DNA of 64,000 nucleotides from Corynebacterium jeddahense (GTDB lineage: Bacteria; Actinomycetota; Actinomycetes; Mycobacteriales; Mycobacteriaceae): contig NZ_CP063194.1 of the NCBI RefSeq assembly GCF_028609865.1, positions 2,294,001-2,358,000 on the forward strand, given 5' to 3'. Positions 1-8,678 of this stretch are shown piece after piece. Each line of letters begins with the position of its first letter. The stretch's first letter is position 1. The position numbers and the translations under genes are program-made. Below the pieces are notes generated by a model. The model was not told where the DNA came from, did not search any database, and saw nothing but the letters and a program-made list of their open reading frames with translations.

Positions 1-3000
1 TGGCGGTTCTTGTCGTCGGAGTGCTGCGTCACGCCCTGCAGATTGGTCGTGACAGCCGACGTCGGATCCGGCGTGGGGTAGAACGCCGAGATCTGGCCGG
101 GCACCTGTGCAGGGATTCCGTCGAGGTTGGTGGCGGTGTAGTCGATGGGGGTCGGGCTGCCCACAAACGCGCCGCCCTCACCGTCAGGTCCCTGCGGAGT
201 GAAGGTGAAGTTGCCTTGCTCATCGACGGTCCATGTGCCCTCGCCTGGCACAACCAGCGTCTTGCCGTCATCGGAGAGCGTGCTGCCTTGCGGCGCGATG
301 ATCCGGATCGTGCTCGTGTCGACAGTCTTGTCGAGGTATTCGGGCGTGATCGTGACCGGCTGGCCAATGCGGGTGGCCTTGGCGTAGTCGGACGGGATCT
401 CAACGCGCACCGGCACCACGAACGGCTGGTAGGTGCTGGTCATCTCGGTCGGCTGGCCGCTGGCGTCCCTGAGGCCGACGGTCTGGATCTCCACTGCCGG
501 GGCCTGGCCTGTGAAGCCCTTCTCCGGCTCGAACTTCACGGTGCCCTTGACCGGGTCGATGGTGTAGGTGCCCACACCGTCGACCGTAAGAACATTGTCG
601 GTTGCACCTACGAGCTGGAACTTCACCGGGCTGTTGGCCTTGCCGTACCAATCTCCGGGCAGGTTCGGGAACATCTCGGCAGGGGTGCGGCCGGTGTCGT
701 TCGCGTCCTTGTCGAAGCTGTTCTGGGCGGTGCCCTGCGGGCCGACGGTGGTGGCGGGGACCGTGATGGCCGCCGGGTAGGTGATGGTCACACCACCGGT
801 GTCGGTCACCGTGCCGCCGTTGGTGGCCGCGGCGGTGTAGAGCACGCTCACCGGCGTGCCGACGAAGCCCGGCACCGGCGTGAAGGTGAATTCGCCCGTC
901 GTTGGGTCGACGGTCCAGGTGCCTTGTCCCGGGATGTCCAGCGTCTTGCCGACGGGGTTGCCGGCAGCGTCGAGAAGCTGCACGCTCGTCGGGTCGATGG
1001 TGGTGCCGTAATCGGGCGTCGCCTTACCCGGCTCGCCGAGCGGCGCCGAGTTGGTGGCGGACGGCAGCGTGTACGTGCGGTCTTCGACGGTCGGGATGTA
1101 CTGCGCAATGAGCGTCGAGTTGACCTTCGTACCGTTGGCAGTGGTGTTGATGGCCTGAATCTTCACCCCGCCCGCCTGTTTCGAGGGCTGGCCGCCAAGG
1201 AACCCGGCGTCCGGGGTGAACGAGACCACGCCGGTGGCGGGATCGATGGTGTAGATGCCCTCGCCTGCGACGGGGAGGGTGTCGACGAGGTTGGTGCCGT
1301 CCACGAGCTTGAACTGCACCGGCGCGTTGAACCAAGCCTCGGGCAGGCCCGGGAAGAGCTCCGCGGTGGTCTTGCCGGCGTCGCCCGGGGAGTTCAGGTC
1401 GGTGGATTTCTGGGTGTCGGTCGGGCCGCCGATGGTGGTGGCGGTACGGGTGACCAGCGGGTTGTAGGTAACCGTGACGGTGGACGGCTCGCGGGCCGCG
1501 ATACCGTCGACACTCCGCGCGGTGTACTTCACCGGCGCCGGGTTGCCAAGGAAGCCCGCAACCGGGGTGAAGGAGAACTCACCGGTCGCAAGATCGACGG
1601 TCCAGGTGCCCTGGCCATCGACGGTGAGGGTGGTGCCGACGCGGTTGCCGGAGTCGTCGATAAGCGAAATGCTCTCGGTGTCGATCTTCGGCAGGCCGGC
1701 GATCGCGTAGTCCGGTGTGGCCTTGAGCGTGTCGCCGACGTTGCCGTTGGCGAACGCGGGCTGGAGGTACACGTTCGAGGCGGTAACCACGGGTAAGTAG
1801 GAGCCGTCCGCGCCGCGCTCCTGGCCGTTCGCGGTGGTGAGGTTGGCGATGCGCACGCCGACCTCCGGTGCGGGGCCGACGAAGAACGGGTCCGGGGTGA
1901 AGGTGACCTCGCCGGACGCGGCGTCGATGGTGTAGGTGCCAACGTTGTCGTACTTGAGCGCGGTGTTCGGCGCGATTGCGTTGCCGTTCCGGTCGACAAG
2001 CTGGTAGGTGAACGAGCTGTACCAGTTGGTGGGATACCCCGGGAACATCTGCTGGGCGGTCAGTCCGCGGTCGCCCTCGGAAGTGGTCCTGTCGGTGGAC
2101 TTCTGCGTCACGCCCTGGGTGCCGAACGTCGTTGCCGGGCGACCGTCCGGCACGAAGTAGTCGACGGTGAGCGTGGCCGGGTCCGCCTGGATGCCGACGG
2201 TGTTCTTCGCCGTGTACTGCACCGGGGTCGGGTCACCGATAAAGCCGACCTGCGGGGTGAAGGTGACGGTGCCGTTGCTGTTGACCTGCCAGGTGCCCTC
2301 GTTTTCCACGGTGAGGGTTTTGCCGGCGGTCGTGCCGTCCGGGTTCAGCAGCTCAACGGTGTCCGTGTTGATCGCCGGTGCGCCGTCAGCCTGCGCGTAG
2401 TTCGGGCGCAACGTCACGGCGCGGCCGACCTGGTTCTGCGCTGCGACGTCCTTGAGCTGCACCGACGGCTTGGTCACCGTCGGGGTGTAGGTGGTGTTGA
2501 CCTCGGAGTAGGACTGGTTGTTCGCCTTGATCGTGTGCGCGGGGCGGGTGACGCCGTACGCCATGACGCGGCCGTTGCCCTCGTCCGTGTTCGTGGTCAT
2601 GTTGGACACGATCACGCGGATCGGGGTGGCCTGTTTGGTGGTCGGGTCGCCAGTTTTGAAGAAGTCGTTGTTCGGGGTGAACGTGACCTCGCCGGAGTCC
2701 GGGTTAATCGTGTACCGGCCCTCGCTGGTGTTCAGCTCGTTGGTGACGTAGCCGACGTAGTTGCCGTCTGCGTCGGTGGCAAACTGGTCGTCGGTGAGGT
2801 TGGCCAGCGCCACGATCGGGTCGTTCCTGTCAACCTGGAACGCGTAGGTGGCCAGGTAACCGTCCCAGATGATGCCGTCGGTGACACCTTGGAACGCGGT
2901 CCTGGCCTGCACGGTCTGAGCGGTGCCGAGCGCACCCGTAGACGTGAGCGGGGTGGTGGTCTTGCCCGGCAGTCCGGTGGTGGCGTAGTCGTACTGCGGC

Positions 3001-3572
3001 GCGGGCTGGCCACCGGGCTTCGACGGGTCGATCTGGATCGGCAGCGGAGGGGCGTAGCCGATGTAGCCCGGCGCGGGGTTCCAGGTCACCTGGAACATGG
3101 AGCTTTGGGAGATGTAGGTCCATTCGCCAAGCTGAGTCGTAATCTTGTTGGAATTGCTGAACGGATCTGGGCGCACAGCAGACGTAAACCCATTGCGGTA
3201 GATCGTCTGATTGGCGGGATCCCAGATGGTCAGCGGAACGGGGCTTCCCCACTGGTCGTAGGTGCCGGTATTCGCGATGCCGTCCTTTTCGACGGCGTCC
3301 AGGCTCAGGTACAACGTGCCGTAGCGCGTGACGTTCTGCTTCACCGTGGTCGACCACGGCACGGAGGCCGGGTTTTGGTCGTCGTAGGTGACGGTGGTGC
3401 CCTGAACCGTGCGCGTCGCGGCATCGGCGGTTGGCAGGAAGGTCGAATCGGGGGCGGCCACCTGCACGGTGGTCAGGCCGAGGATGGCGACGGTTGCGGC
3501 GCCAATCGCACGGGTGGAGACGGATGCACGCGAACGCGAGCCCCAGTTAGCCCGCGAGGAGGTAGTAGACAT
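1..3572 (-). CDS. Large secreted surface fibril/adhesin protein, CshA-type repeats (3' end beyond window)
   Basis: The minus-strand frame is open from an ATG at 3572 to the window edge, giving about 1190 residues without a stop, so the C-terminus is missing. The N-terminus is basic (several Arg and Ser) followed by a hydrophobic stretch AIGAATVAILGLTTVQVAA, which fits a Sec signal peptide. After a unique region of about 350 residues, modules recur that contain GTWTVDPTTGEFTFTP, GTYTIDPVKGTVKFEP and similar, a pattern typical of CshA-type fibril repeats that form extended surface stalks. Expected role: adhesion or a wall-anchored fibril. A C-terminal sorting signal would lie outside the window. 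A weak GGAAAA precedes the start. It follows the DUF4143 ATPase gene on the same strand after 149 bp. Family assignment is by motif recognition. Confidence 0.8.
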   Translation of the reverse strand, partial: MSTTSSRANWGSRSRASVSTRAIGAATVAILGLTTVQVAAPDSTFLPTADAATRTVQGTTVTYDDQNPASVPWSTTVKQNVTRYGTLYLSLDAVEKDGIANTGTYDQWGSPVPLTIWDPANQTIYRNGFTSAVRPDPFSNSNKITTQLGEWTYISQSSMFQVTWNPAPGYIGYAPPLPIQIDPSKPGGQPAPQYDYATTGLPGKTTTPLTSTGALGTAQTVQARTAFQGVTDGIIWDGYLATYAFQVDRNDPIVALANLTDDQFATDADGNYVGYVTNELNTSEGRYTINPDSGEVTFTPNNDFFKTGDPTTKQATPIRVIVSNMTTNTDEGNGRVMAYGVTRPAHTIKANNQSYSEVNTTYTPTVTKPSVQLKDVAAQNQVGRAVTLRPNYAQADGAPAINTDTVELLNPDGTTAGKTLTVENEGTWQVNSNGTVTFTPQVGFIGDPTPVQYTAKNTVGIQADPATLTVDYFVPDGRPATTFGTQGVTQKSTDRTTSEGDRGLTAQQMFPGYPTNWYSSFTYQLVDRNGNAIAPNTALKYDNVGTYTIDAASGEVTFTPDPFFVGPAPEVGVRIANLTTANGQERGADGSYLPVVTASNVYLQPAFANGNVGDTLKATPDYAIAGLPKIDTESISLIDDSGNRVGTTLTVDGQGTWTVDLATGEFSFTPVAGFLGNPAPVKYTARSVDGIAAREPSTVTVTYNPLVTRTATTIGGPTDTQKSTDLNSPGDAGKTTAELFPGLPEAWFNAPVQFKLVDGTNLVDTLPVAGEGIYTIDPATGVVSFTPDAGFLGGQPSKQAGGVKIQAINTTANGTKVNSTLIAQYIPTVEDRTYTLPSATNSAPLGEPGKATPDYGTTIDPTSVQLLDAAGNPVGKTLDIPGQGTWTVDPTTGEFTFTPVPGFVGTPVSVLYTAAATNGGTVTDTGGVTITYPAAITVPATTVGPQGTAQNSFDKDANDTGRTPAEMFPNLPGDWYGKANSPVKFQLVGATDNVLTVDGVGTYTIDPVKGTVKFEPEKGFTGQAPAVEIQTVGLRDASGQPTEMTSTYQPFVVPVRVEIPSDYAKATRIGQPVTITPEYLDKTVDTSTIRIIAPQGSTLSDDGKTLVVPGEGTWTVDEQGNFTFTPQGPDGEGGAFVGSPTPIDYTATNLDGIPAQVPGQISAFYPTPDPTSAVTTNLQGVTQHSDDKNR
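24..2117 (-). repeat. Tandem ~690-bp coding repeat in the fibril gene
   Basis: A conserved segment encoding a T-T-x-G-x-x-G-T-x-Q-like stretch recurs at about 24, 723, 1410 and 2103, so the spacing is 699, 687 and 693 bp (about 230 residues per unit). Each unit pairs a module containing an M/L-FP-x-x-P-x-x-W/F motif with a module containing TPDYG and G-T-W-T-V-D. The copies are diverged rather than identical, which points to old duplication plus selection. The array continues beyond the window edge. Confidence 0.8.
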
Positions 3573-3721
3573 GATGTGCAATTTTCCGATCTATGAAAAA
3601 GGTGGATAATTGGCTGAACACTACGCTCAGGCGCAGTTTTCACGCCCCTCCATAACATCACAGTTTGCCGTGAACTTCCCGCGAAACTGTGGCGAGAGCG
3701 CCGATAAGCAAAAATCCCTGC

Positions 3722-4933
3722 TTACGGCCCGAGAAGCGACACCGGCGCAACGACGATGCCGTCCGCGCGGGTGTAGGCGGGCCCGCCCCCGGTGACCACG
3801 AGCAGGACTGGTTCGACCTCCAACTGGCTGGCAAAGCGCGTGAGCGTCGACGCCGCTTCGTCCACGACGTGCGGGTAGTGTCCAAGTTTCACTTCGACCA
3901 GAAGGGGCCGGCCGTTTAGCTGCACCACCGCATCGACCTCAAGGTTTGTGTTCAGACGGGCGTGGTAGACCTGCTCGTCACTGTACGCGCGCAGCTCGTG
4001 TACGACGAAGGATTCGAAGAGCTGCCCCGCGTACTCGGGGTCGTCGGCAATGTCTCGCGGCTGGCGGGCGAGCGCTGCGACCGCCAGCGCGGGGTCCACG
4101 AAGTGGCGCTTCGGGGACTTTCGCAAAGTGGCTTTGGAGCGGAGGTGGGTCGACCACGCCGGCTGATCCACCGAAATGAAGATCCGCGACAGCGCATCCA
4201 AATAATCAACCACCGTGTCCCGAGAAACCCCCACATCCTTGGCCAGAGTTTGAATGTCCGCTTCAGTTCCAACATTTCGTGCGAGTGAAGCCAGGAGCCG
4301 GTTGACCCGCTCCGGACTGCGCTGAACGCCATCGGGAGTCCTGATATCCACATGTGCGACCTGCTCGAGGTACTCGCGGTTTGAGCGGAGAGCATCTTGA
4401 ACGGTGAGACCCACGTTGTCGGGCCACCCGCCACGGCACATTGTCTCAACAAGTTCGTCGAAGCTGAGGCCGCTCTCCAAATAGTTCGGAGTCTCACCCT
4501 CCGCAAGTGCAGCGAGCGACACCGCCCCAGAGGACTCACCCGTCTCAAACATCGTCAGCGTCGACATGGTTACATGTGCGAAACGCCCAGCTCCCGAGTG
4601 TCGGGTGAGCTCCTCTGTCGGCGCCGTCGACCCGGTGAAGATGAATTGCCCCTTTACCTGCCTGCGGTCGATCGTGTGTCGTGCGAGGTCCCATAGGTGA
4701 GGTTGAATCTGCCACTCGTCAATCAGCCTCGGAACATCTCCCTCGAGCAAACTCCCCGGGTCAGCTCCCATGAGAAACGGCACGCGCGGGTCAGTATCCA
4801 CACTCAGCACGCTGTTCGCCTGCTGCCGCGACGTCTCCGTTTTGCCGCACCCTTTCGGTCCGCGAACTAAGACGCCACCTTTGCGTTGCAACGCGTTTTC
4901 AAGCCGGGAATCTGCGAGCCGCGGAATGTACAT
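3722..4933 (-). CDS. AAA ATPase with DUF4143 C-terminal domain (copy 1)
   Basis: A 403-residue protein. The N-terminal AAA core has Walker A GPKGCGKT near residues 25-32 and a Walker B-like RLIDEWQ. The C-terminal half is of the DUF4143 type. It ends with an LEVDAVV...LLVEVKLG segment that resembles a PD-(D/E)xK nuclease-like signature (Asp, then Glu-x-Lys). Such stand-alone proteins are common in actinobacteria, and their role is not established; links to conflict or stress systems are inference. A paralogue of 406 residues lies at 55597-56817. The promoter TATAAT (4942-4947, minus strand) lies only 8 nt from the ATG, so the mRNA is probably leaderless. The gene is preceded by two perfect 23-bp repeats. 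Confidence 0.8.
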   Translation of the reverse strand: MYIPRLADSRLENALQRKGGVLVRGPKGCGKTETSRQQANSVLSVDTDPRVPFLMGADPGSLLEGDVPRLIDEWQIQPHLWDLARHTIDRRQVKGQFIFTGSTAPTEELTRHSGAGRFAHVTMSTLTMFETGESSGAVSLAALAEGETPNYLESGLSFDELVETMCRGGWPDNVGLTVQDALRSNREYLEQVAHVDIRTPDGVQRSPERVNRLLASLARNVGTEADIQTLAKDVGVSRDTVVDYLDALSRIFISVDQPAWSTHLRSKATLRKSPKRHFVDPALAVAALARQPRDIADDPEYAGQLFESFVVHELRAYSDEQVYHARLNTNLEVDAVVQLNGRPLLVEVKLGHYPHVVDEAASTLTRFASQLEVEPVLLVVTGGGPAYTRADGIVVAPVSLLGP

Positions 4934-4941
4934 GACATGCG

Positions 4942-5004
4942 ATTATAGCGCCGACCCAACAGATTGAAACGCGATCGCTCGACAGATTGAAACGCGATCG
5001 CTCG
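4942..5004 (-). promoter_or_regulatory. Promoter and twin 23-bp iterons upstream of DUF4143 ATPase copy 1
   Basis: Two identical 23-bp units lie head to tail at 4959-4981 and 4982-5004. Each contains TTGAAA (4964-4969 and 4987-4992 on the plus strand) and the palindrome GCGATCGC. The minus-strand -10 TATAAT is at 4947-4942, and the iteron nearest the gene falls where a -35 would be. The same TTGAAA motif with the same 23-bp period occurs before the paralogue near 56.9 kb, so this is probably an operator, perhaps autoregulatory (inference). Confidence 0.6.
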
Positions 5005-5067
5005 GCAAAATGTAATTCACACTGTCTGCGAGCGAGGGCACGGAGTTGCCGGACCCGGCCCGAGTTT

Positions 5068-5128
5068 CCAGCGGAACGGTTGTAGCGAATCGCCGGTTGG
5101 GGTCGATTCGCTACAACCGCTTCGCTGG
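5068..5128. terminator. Long hairpin with 25-nt arms downstream of ugd
   Basis: Arms 5068-5092 and 5104-5128 pair over 25 nt with two mismatches; the inner 16 bp (5077-5092 with 5104-5119) are perfect, and the loop is 11 nt. It lies just past the ugd stop codon. No T-tract follows on the minus strand, so a classical intrinsic terminator is uncertain. Two other hairpins with 25-nt arms occur at 25763-25828 and 48160-48220. Confidence 0.5.
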
Positions 5129-5167
5129 ATTCTTCGCGGGCTCCGGGTCACCCGAGTCGGGCTGGGG

Positions 5168-6487
5168 TTACCCGAGGCTGCGGCCGAGAGCGTGCAGCTC
5201 CCACCCGGCCTGCTGCCACTGTTCGACGGGGAGGACGTTGCGGCCGTCGATGAGCACTTGCTTCTCGACGAGCTCCGCCGCGTGAACCGGGTCCATCTGC
5301 TTGAACTCGTCCCACTCGGTGGCCAGGATGACAAGCTCCGCTCCGGTGAGCGCGTCCTCGAGGGAGGCGGCGTAATCCAGCGTGGGGAACACCTTCCGGG
5401 CGTTGTCCATGCCTTGCGGGTCGTAGACGCGCACCGCGGCACCGGCAAGCGAAAGCTGACCCGCGACGGCAAGGGCAGGCGAATCGCGCACGTCGTCGGA
5501 ATTCGGCTTGAACGCCGCACCCAGCACCGTGATCCGCTTGCCGATCAGCGAGCCCAGCACCTCCCTGCTCAGATCGATCACGCGCTGGCGGCGGCGCATG
5601 TTGATCGCGTCGACCTCGCGCAAAAACGTCAGCGCCTGGTCCGCGCCCACCTCGCCGGCGCGCGCCATGAACGCGCGGATGTCCTTCGGCAGGCACCCGC
5701 CACCGAACCCGAGACCGGCGCCGAGGAACTTGCGGCCGATGCGGTCGTCGTGGCCGATGGCGTCGGCAAGCTGGGTGACATCTGCGCCGACGATCTCGCA
5801 GACCTCGGACACGGCGTTGATAAATGAGATCTTGGTGGCCAGGAAGGCGTTGGCGGAGACTTTCACCAGCTCCGCGGTCTGCAGATCCGTGACGATGAAC
5901 GGGGTGTTGTTCGCGAGCGGGGTGGCGTACACCTCCCGCGCGATCGCTTCGGCGTTGGAACCGGCCTGTACGCCCAGCACGATGCGGTCCGGTTCAATGG
6001 TGTCTTTCACCGCGTAGCCCTCGCGGAGGAACTCGGGGTTCCACGCGATCTCGACGGTGGTGCCCGGCTGTGCAAGCTTGTCGGCGCGCTCCTGCAGCGC
6101 CGCCGCGGTGCCCACCGGGACGGTGGACTTACCCAGGATCAGGTGCTCGCCCTCCAGGTGCGGCACCAGCGAATCGATCACCGCCTCCACGTACCGGGTA
6201 TCTGCCGCGTACGAGCCGCGCTGCTGCGGGGTACCCACGCCGATGAAGTGAACGTTGGCGAACTGGGCGGCTTCTTCGTAGTTGGTGGTGAAACGGAGCC
6301 GTCGAGAAGCGATATTGCGCTCGAGCACCTCGGGCAGGCCCGGCTCGTAGAACGGGACCCGGCCGTTTTGCAGGGCCTCGATCTTCGCCTCGTCCACGTC
6401 CACGCCCAGCACCTCGTGGCGGAGCTCCGCCATGCACGCCGCGTGCGTCGCACCCAGGTAACCAGTACCAATCACAGTCATCCGCAT
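5168..6487 (-). CDS. ugd: UDP-glucose 6-dehydrogenase
   Basis: A 439-residue UDP-glucose/GDP-mannose dehydrogenase family protein. It oxidises UDP-glucose to UDP-glucuronate with two NAD+, supplying uronic acid for envelope glycans. The sequence shows an N-terminal Rossmann motif GTGYLG, the NPEFLREG motif in the first domain, and the catalytic-cysteine motif GGGCLPKD at about residue 265. The length is usual for the bacterial enzyme. The start at 6487 (MRMTV) is used; an in-frame ATG two codons later is equally possible. It is divergent from the fic gene across 183 bp and transcribed alone. A long hairpin lies past its stop codon. Confidence 0.93.
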   Translation of the reverse strand: MRMTVIGTGYLGATHAACMAELRHEVLGVDVDEAKIEALQNGRVPFYEPGLPEVLERNIASRRLRFTTNYEEAAQFANVHFIGVGTPQQRGSYAADTRYVEAVIDSLVPHLEGEHLILGKSTVPVGTAAALQERADKLAQPGTTVEIAWNPEFLREGYAVKDTIEPDRIVLGVQAGSNAEAIAREVYATPLANNTPFIVTDLQTAELVKVSANAFLATKISFINAVSEVCEIVGADVTQLADAIGHDDRIGRKFLGAGLGFGGGCLPKDIRAFMARAGEVGADQALTFLREVDAINMRRRQRVIDLSREVLGSLIGKRITVLGAAFKPNSDDVRDSPALAVAGQLSLAGAAVRVYDPQGMDNARKVFPTLDYAASLEDALTGAELVILATEWDEFKQMDPVHAAELVEKQVLIDGRNVLPVEQWQQAGWELHALGRSLG

Positions 6488-6547
6488 AACAGGCCATTAT
6501 GCCTGGGGATGGACGGTTCGGCAGCGCGGGAAATGAGCTGGGCGAAT

Positions 6548-6656
6548 TTGCAATGTTGCAATCAAGAGGCGCTGCTGCGAGACCTTAATTGCAAAAACCG
6601 CCGATTTTGCAAAATAGGGGGGCGCTGGGGCGCTTATAATTGCAGTATTGCAATTA
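6548..6656 (+). promoter_or_regulatory. Fic promoter with TTGCAA repeat array
   Basis: TTGCAA occurs at 6548, 6556, 6589, 6607 and 6648. The last is part of a perfect inverted repeat TAATTGCA-GTAT-TGCAATTA (6637-6656). A consensus -10 TATAAT lies at 6635-6640 and overlaps the palindrome, so a protein bound there would block transcription. A strong ribosome site AGGGGGAG follows before the ATG at 6671. This looks like a multi-site operator for fic; the binding protein is unknown. Confidence 0.6.
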
Positions 6657-6670
6657 ACCGAGGGGGAGAT

Positions 6671-7879
6671 ATGGCTGGAGACTACAAACCGCTCAAGACG
6701 GTTTTCCACCAATCGCGTGACGGGAAGCGGGTCGCGGATCAAACGTACGAGTCTCGCTTCACCTCCCCGTCCTCCTTACATTGGGACTTTTCCGTCGGAA
6801 ATTACCCGTTGTTCGTCCTGCTCACCGAGGAGATTCAAGGTCTCCTCGAGCGAGTTTGGAAGACGGAGCTACGCATCGCTCATAAGTGGACAACACTTCC
6901 GGGCGTAGCGGGCGGACACTATCTCACGGGACTCCTCATTGAAGAGATTCAGGCGACGAACCAAATCGAGGGTGTCCATTCGACGCGGAAAGAAATTGCA
7001 GAGGCCTTGGAAAACCCTTCGACCGGCCCACATAAACGCTTCCGGGAGATGGCTGCGCTTTATCAATCCCTACTCAGCACTGCGGACCGGCCGCATTTTC
7101 CGTCGTCACCGGCGGAGCTGCGAAACGAGTACGACAAACTCCTGGACGGCGAGATCGACGAAAAGGATCTTCCCGATGGCCAACATTTTCGGGCGGGATC
7201 CGTGGGCATCCACGACGGCATGAAGGAAATCCATCAGGCTCCCGTCGGTGAGCGCAACATCGAGGAGAGGATCGAGACCTTTCTCGCATCCCAGCGCACC
7301 GAATCCCACTTGCTGGTGAACGCCCTCATCGGTCATTTCATGTTTGAGTACACCCACCCCTTTTACGACGGAAACGGCCGCATGGGTAGGTTCCTCCTAG
7401 CTTTCAAAGCGCTGGAGATTCTTTCTCCGCCGACTTCGATGTCACTGTCGCACCAATTCTCCTTACAGCGCAAGAAGTACTACGCCGCCTTTACCAATGC
7501 CGAGACCCAGATGAACTATGGAGAGGGCACCTTCTTCCTCAAAGCCATGCTGGAAATGCTGGTCAACGCCCAAGACGATTTGGAGAGCTCACTTGACCAA
7601 AAGCACGCCCACTTGGAGGACTTGGATGTCACATTGTCGAGCCTCAAACGCGGTGAATACGAACGTGATCTGCTCTTCCTCGCAGGACAGACATATCTGT
7701 TCGGCCCCCACCGCCCCATCCCGCTGAACGAGGCTGTGGCCGCAATGAAGCGGTCTTGGAACACGATCCGTCCTGTCGCGGAAGAGCTGGAACGCGAAGG
7801 CCTTCTCGCCGCCGCAACTAAGAGGCCCCTCGCCTACCAGCTCACGACGGAAGGACGTGAGCTTCTCAAACTGCGGTAA
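6671..7879 (+). CDS. Fic family protein (class II, N-terminal inhibitory helix)
   Basis: A 402-residue Fic-domain protein, expected to transfer AMP (or another nucleotide group) to target hydroxyls. The catalytic loop HPFYDGNGRMGR at about residue 227 matches HPFx[D/E]GNGRxxR completely. The self-inhibition motif [S/T]xxxE[G/N] appears as TNQIEG at about residues 96-101, placing it among Fic proteins with an N-terminal inhibitory helix. The C-terminal region (AVAAMKRSWNTIRPVAEEL...) looks like a winged helix. The start was set by the RBS AGGGGGAG just upstream; longer in-frame extensions run through the AT-rich promoter and are unlikely. It stands alone and divergent from ugd. No antitoxin partner is visible. 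Confidence 0.9.
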   Translation: MAGDYKPLKTVFHQSRDGKRVADQTYESRFTSPSSLHWDFSVGNYPLFVLLTEEIQGLLERVWKTELRIAHKWTTLPGVAGGHYLTGLLIEEIQATNQIEGVHSTRKEIAEALENPSTGPHKRFREMAALYQSLLSTADRPHFPSSPAELRNEYDKLLDGEIDEKDLPDGQHFRAGSVGIHDGMKEIHQAPVGERNIEERIETFLASQRTESHLLVNALIGHFMFEYTHPFYDGNGRMGRFLLAFKALEILSPPTSMSLSHQFSLQRKKYYAAFTNAETQMNYGEGTFFLKAMLEMLVNAQDDLESSLDQKHAHLEDLDVTLSSLKRGEYERDLLFLAGQTYLFGPHRPIPLNEAVAAMKRSWNTIRPVAEELEREGLLAAATKRPLAYQLTTEGRELLKLR

Positions 7880-7910
7880 GTAAGGGCCCTTCGCTTATCG
7901 ACGTTTCCGT

Positions 7911-8345
7911 CTAATTCAAGTTCCCCTTCTCAGCCTCACCGGCGCCGGACTCAGTGGCTTCGCCCGTGGTCGCACCCAGGTTGCCGCCGTTCCAGTCGGT
8001 GCCGGGGCGGTGGGTCTCTGCGGTTTCGACAGTGGTCACGGCGCCGTCGGTGTCAGCGTTGACGTTGTCGCGGCCGATCTCGTCGTCGTGCCTGCCTTCG
8101 CCGTGGTCGTGGCCGTGGTTGTGGCCCTCGCACTTGCACTCGCCGGGAGGGCAGTCGCAGGTCTGGTGGCCGCACGAGCACTGGCCCGCCTCATGGCCGC
8201 AGCCGCAGGCCTCGCCGTTTGCCGGAGCAACTACCTTATCGACGGAACCTTCGGCCGGAACGATCTTGATTTCCTCACGCACTTCAGCGTTCGCGGGGTT
8301 GACCGGCTTGTCGTGGTTGCCGCAGCCGCAGGTGTTGTTGGACAT
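7911..8345 (-). CDS. Cys/His-rich hypothetical protein, possible metal binder
   Basis: A 144-residue soluble acidic protein with clustered CGCG, CGCGHE, CSCGHQTCDC and CKCEG motifs near residues 6-80, followed by HNHGHDHGEGRHDDE. No signal peptide or membrane segment is seen. The arrangement suggests binding of soft metals (zinc, copper, cadmium) by Cys and His, as in small bacterial metallothioneins, but the protein is longer and the spacing differs from classical SmtA/MymT types, so the function is inference. The start at 8345 is chosen because GAGAGGAG lies 6 nt upstream. The C-terminal third is low-complexity Gly/Thr/Glu. A 7-bp inverted repeat sits in its promoter. Confidence 0.6.
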   Translation of the reverse strand: MSNNTCGCGNHDKPVNPANAEVREEIKIVPAEGSVDKVVAPANGEACGCGHEAGQCSCGHQTCDCPPGECKCEGHNHGHDHGEGRHDDEIGRDNVNADTDGAVTTVETAETHRPGTDWNGGNLGATTGEATESGAGEAEKGNLN

Positions 8346-8363
8346 GGGTCGCTCCTCTCGCCA

Positions 8364-8390
8364 GGTATAAGTACAGCTCAACGGTACTTA
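8364..8390 (-). promoter_or_regulatory. Candidate operator of the Cys/His-rich gene
   Basis: The inverted repeat TAAGTAC (8368-8374) and GTACTTA (8384-8390) with a 9-nt spacer covers the likely -35/-10 region of the minus-strand gene (TATACC at 8369-8364). Placement before a probable metal-binding protein would suit a metal sensor, but the regulator is unknown. Confidence 0.45.
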
Positions 8391-8678
8391 CGGTTGGGTT
8401 GCGAACAAGGAGTTTCGCCGAGTGACCACGGATTTCCGCCGGTCAATGCCCCTTCATTATTGGCAACCAGTTTCATTAGTGGGTGGTGGTGCGGTGGGAC
8501 CGGAGGTCGTCGATAAGCAGGCTGCTCCGAGGTGGAGGTGGGCCGTCAGACAAATCGAGCTTCCCGCCGATTTTTGTGCAGGTAGCTCGATCTTGGTAGC
8601 TGCATCTTGAGGCAAGCGGGCGCTGTCAGGAGGTACCTTGCTTCTAGTCATCGTTTTCCGACCCGAGAAAGACCCCAG
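8391..8678. other. Intergenic region without a recognisable gene
   Basis: Between the Cys/His-rich gene and the secreted protein at 8679 no convincing reading frame is seen. It contains one copy of the dispersed motif GCTTATCGACG (8508-8518, minus) and two copies of GGTAGCT near 8580-8600. The last part should hold the promoter of the downstream gene. Confidence 0.5.

Noticed and set aside
21..1796. Long plus-strand open frame opposite the fibril gene
   Set aside because: Arg/Gly/Val-rich shadow of the repeat protein on the minus strand; no ribosome site or domain.
4959..5004. CRISPR array
   Set aside because: Units are contiguous without spacers and only two copies exist; no cas genes.
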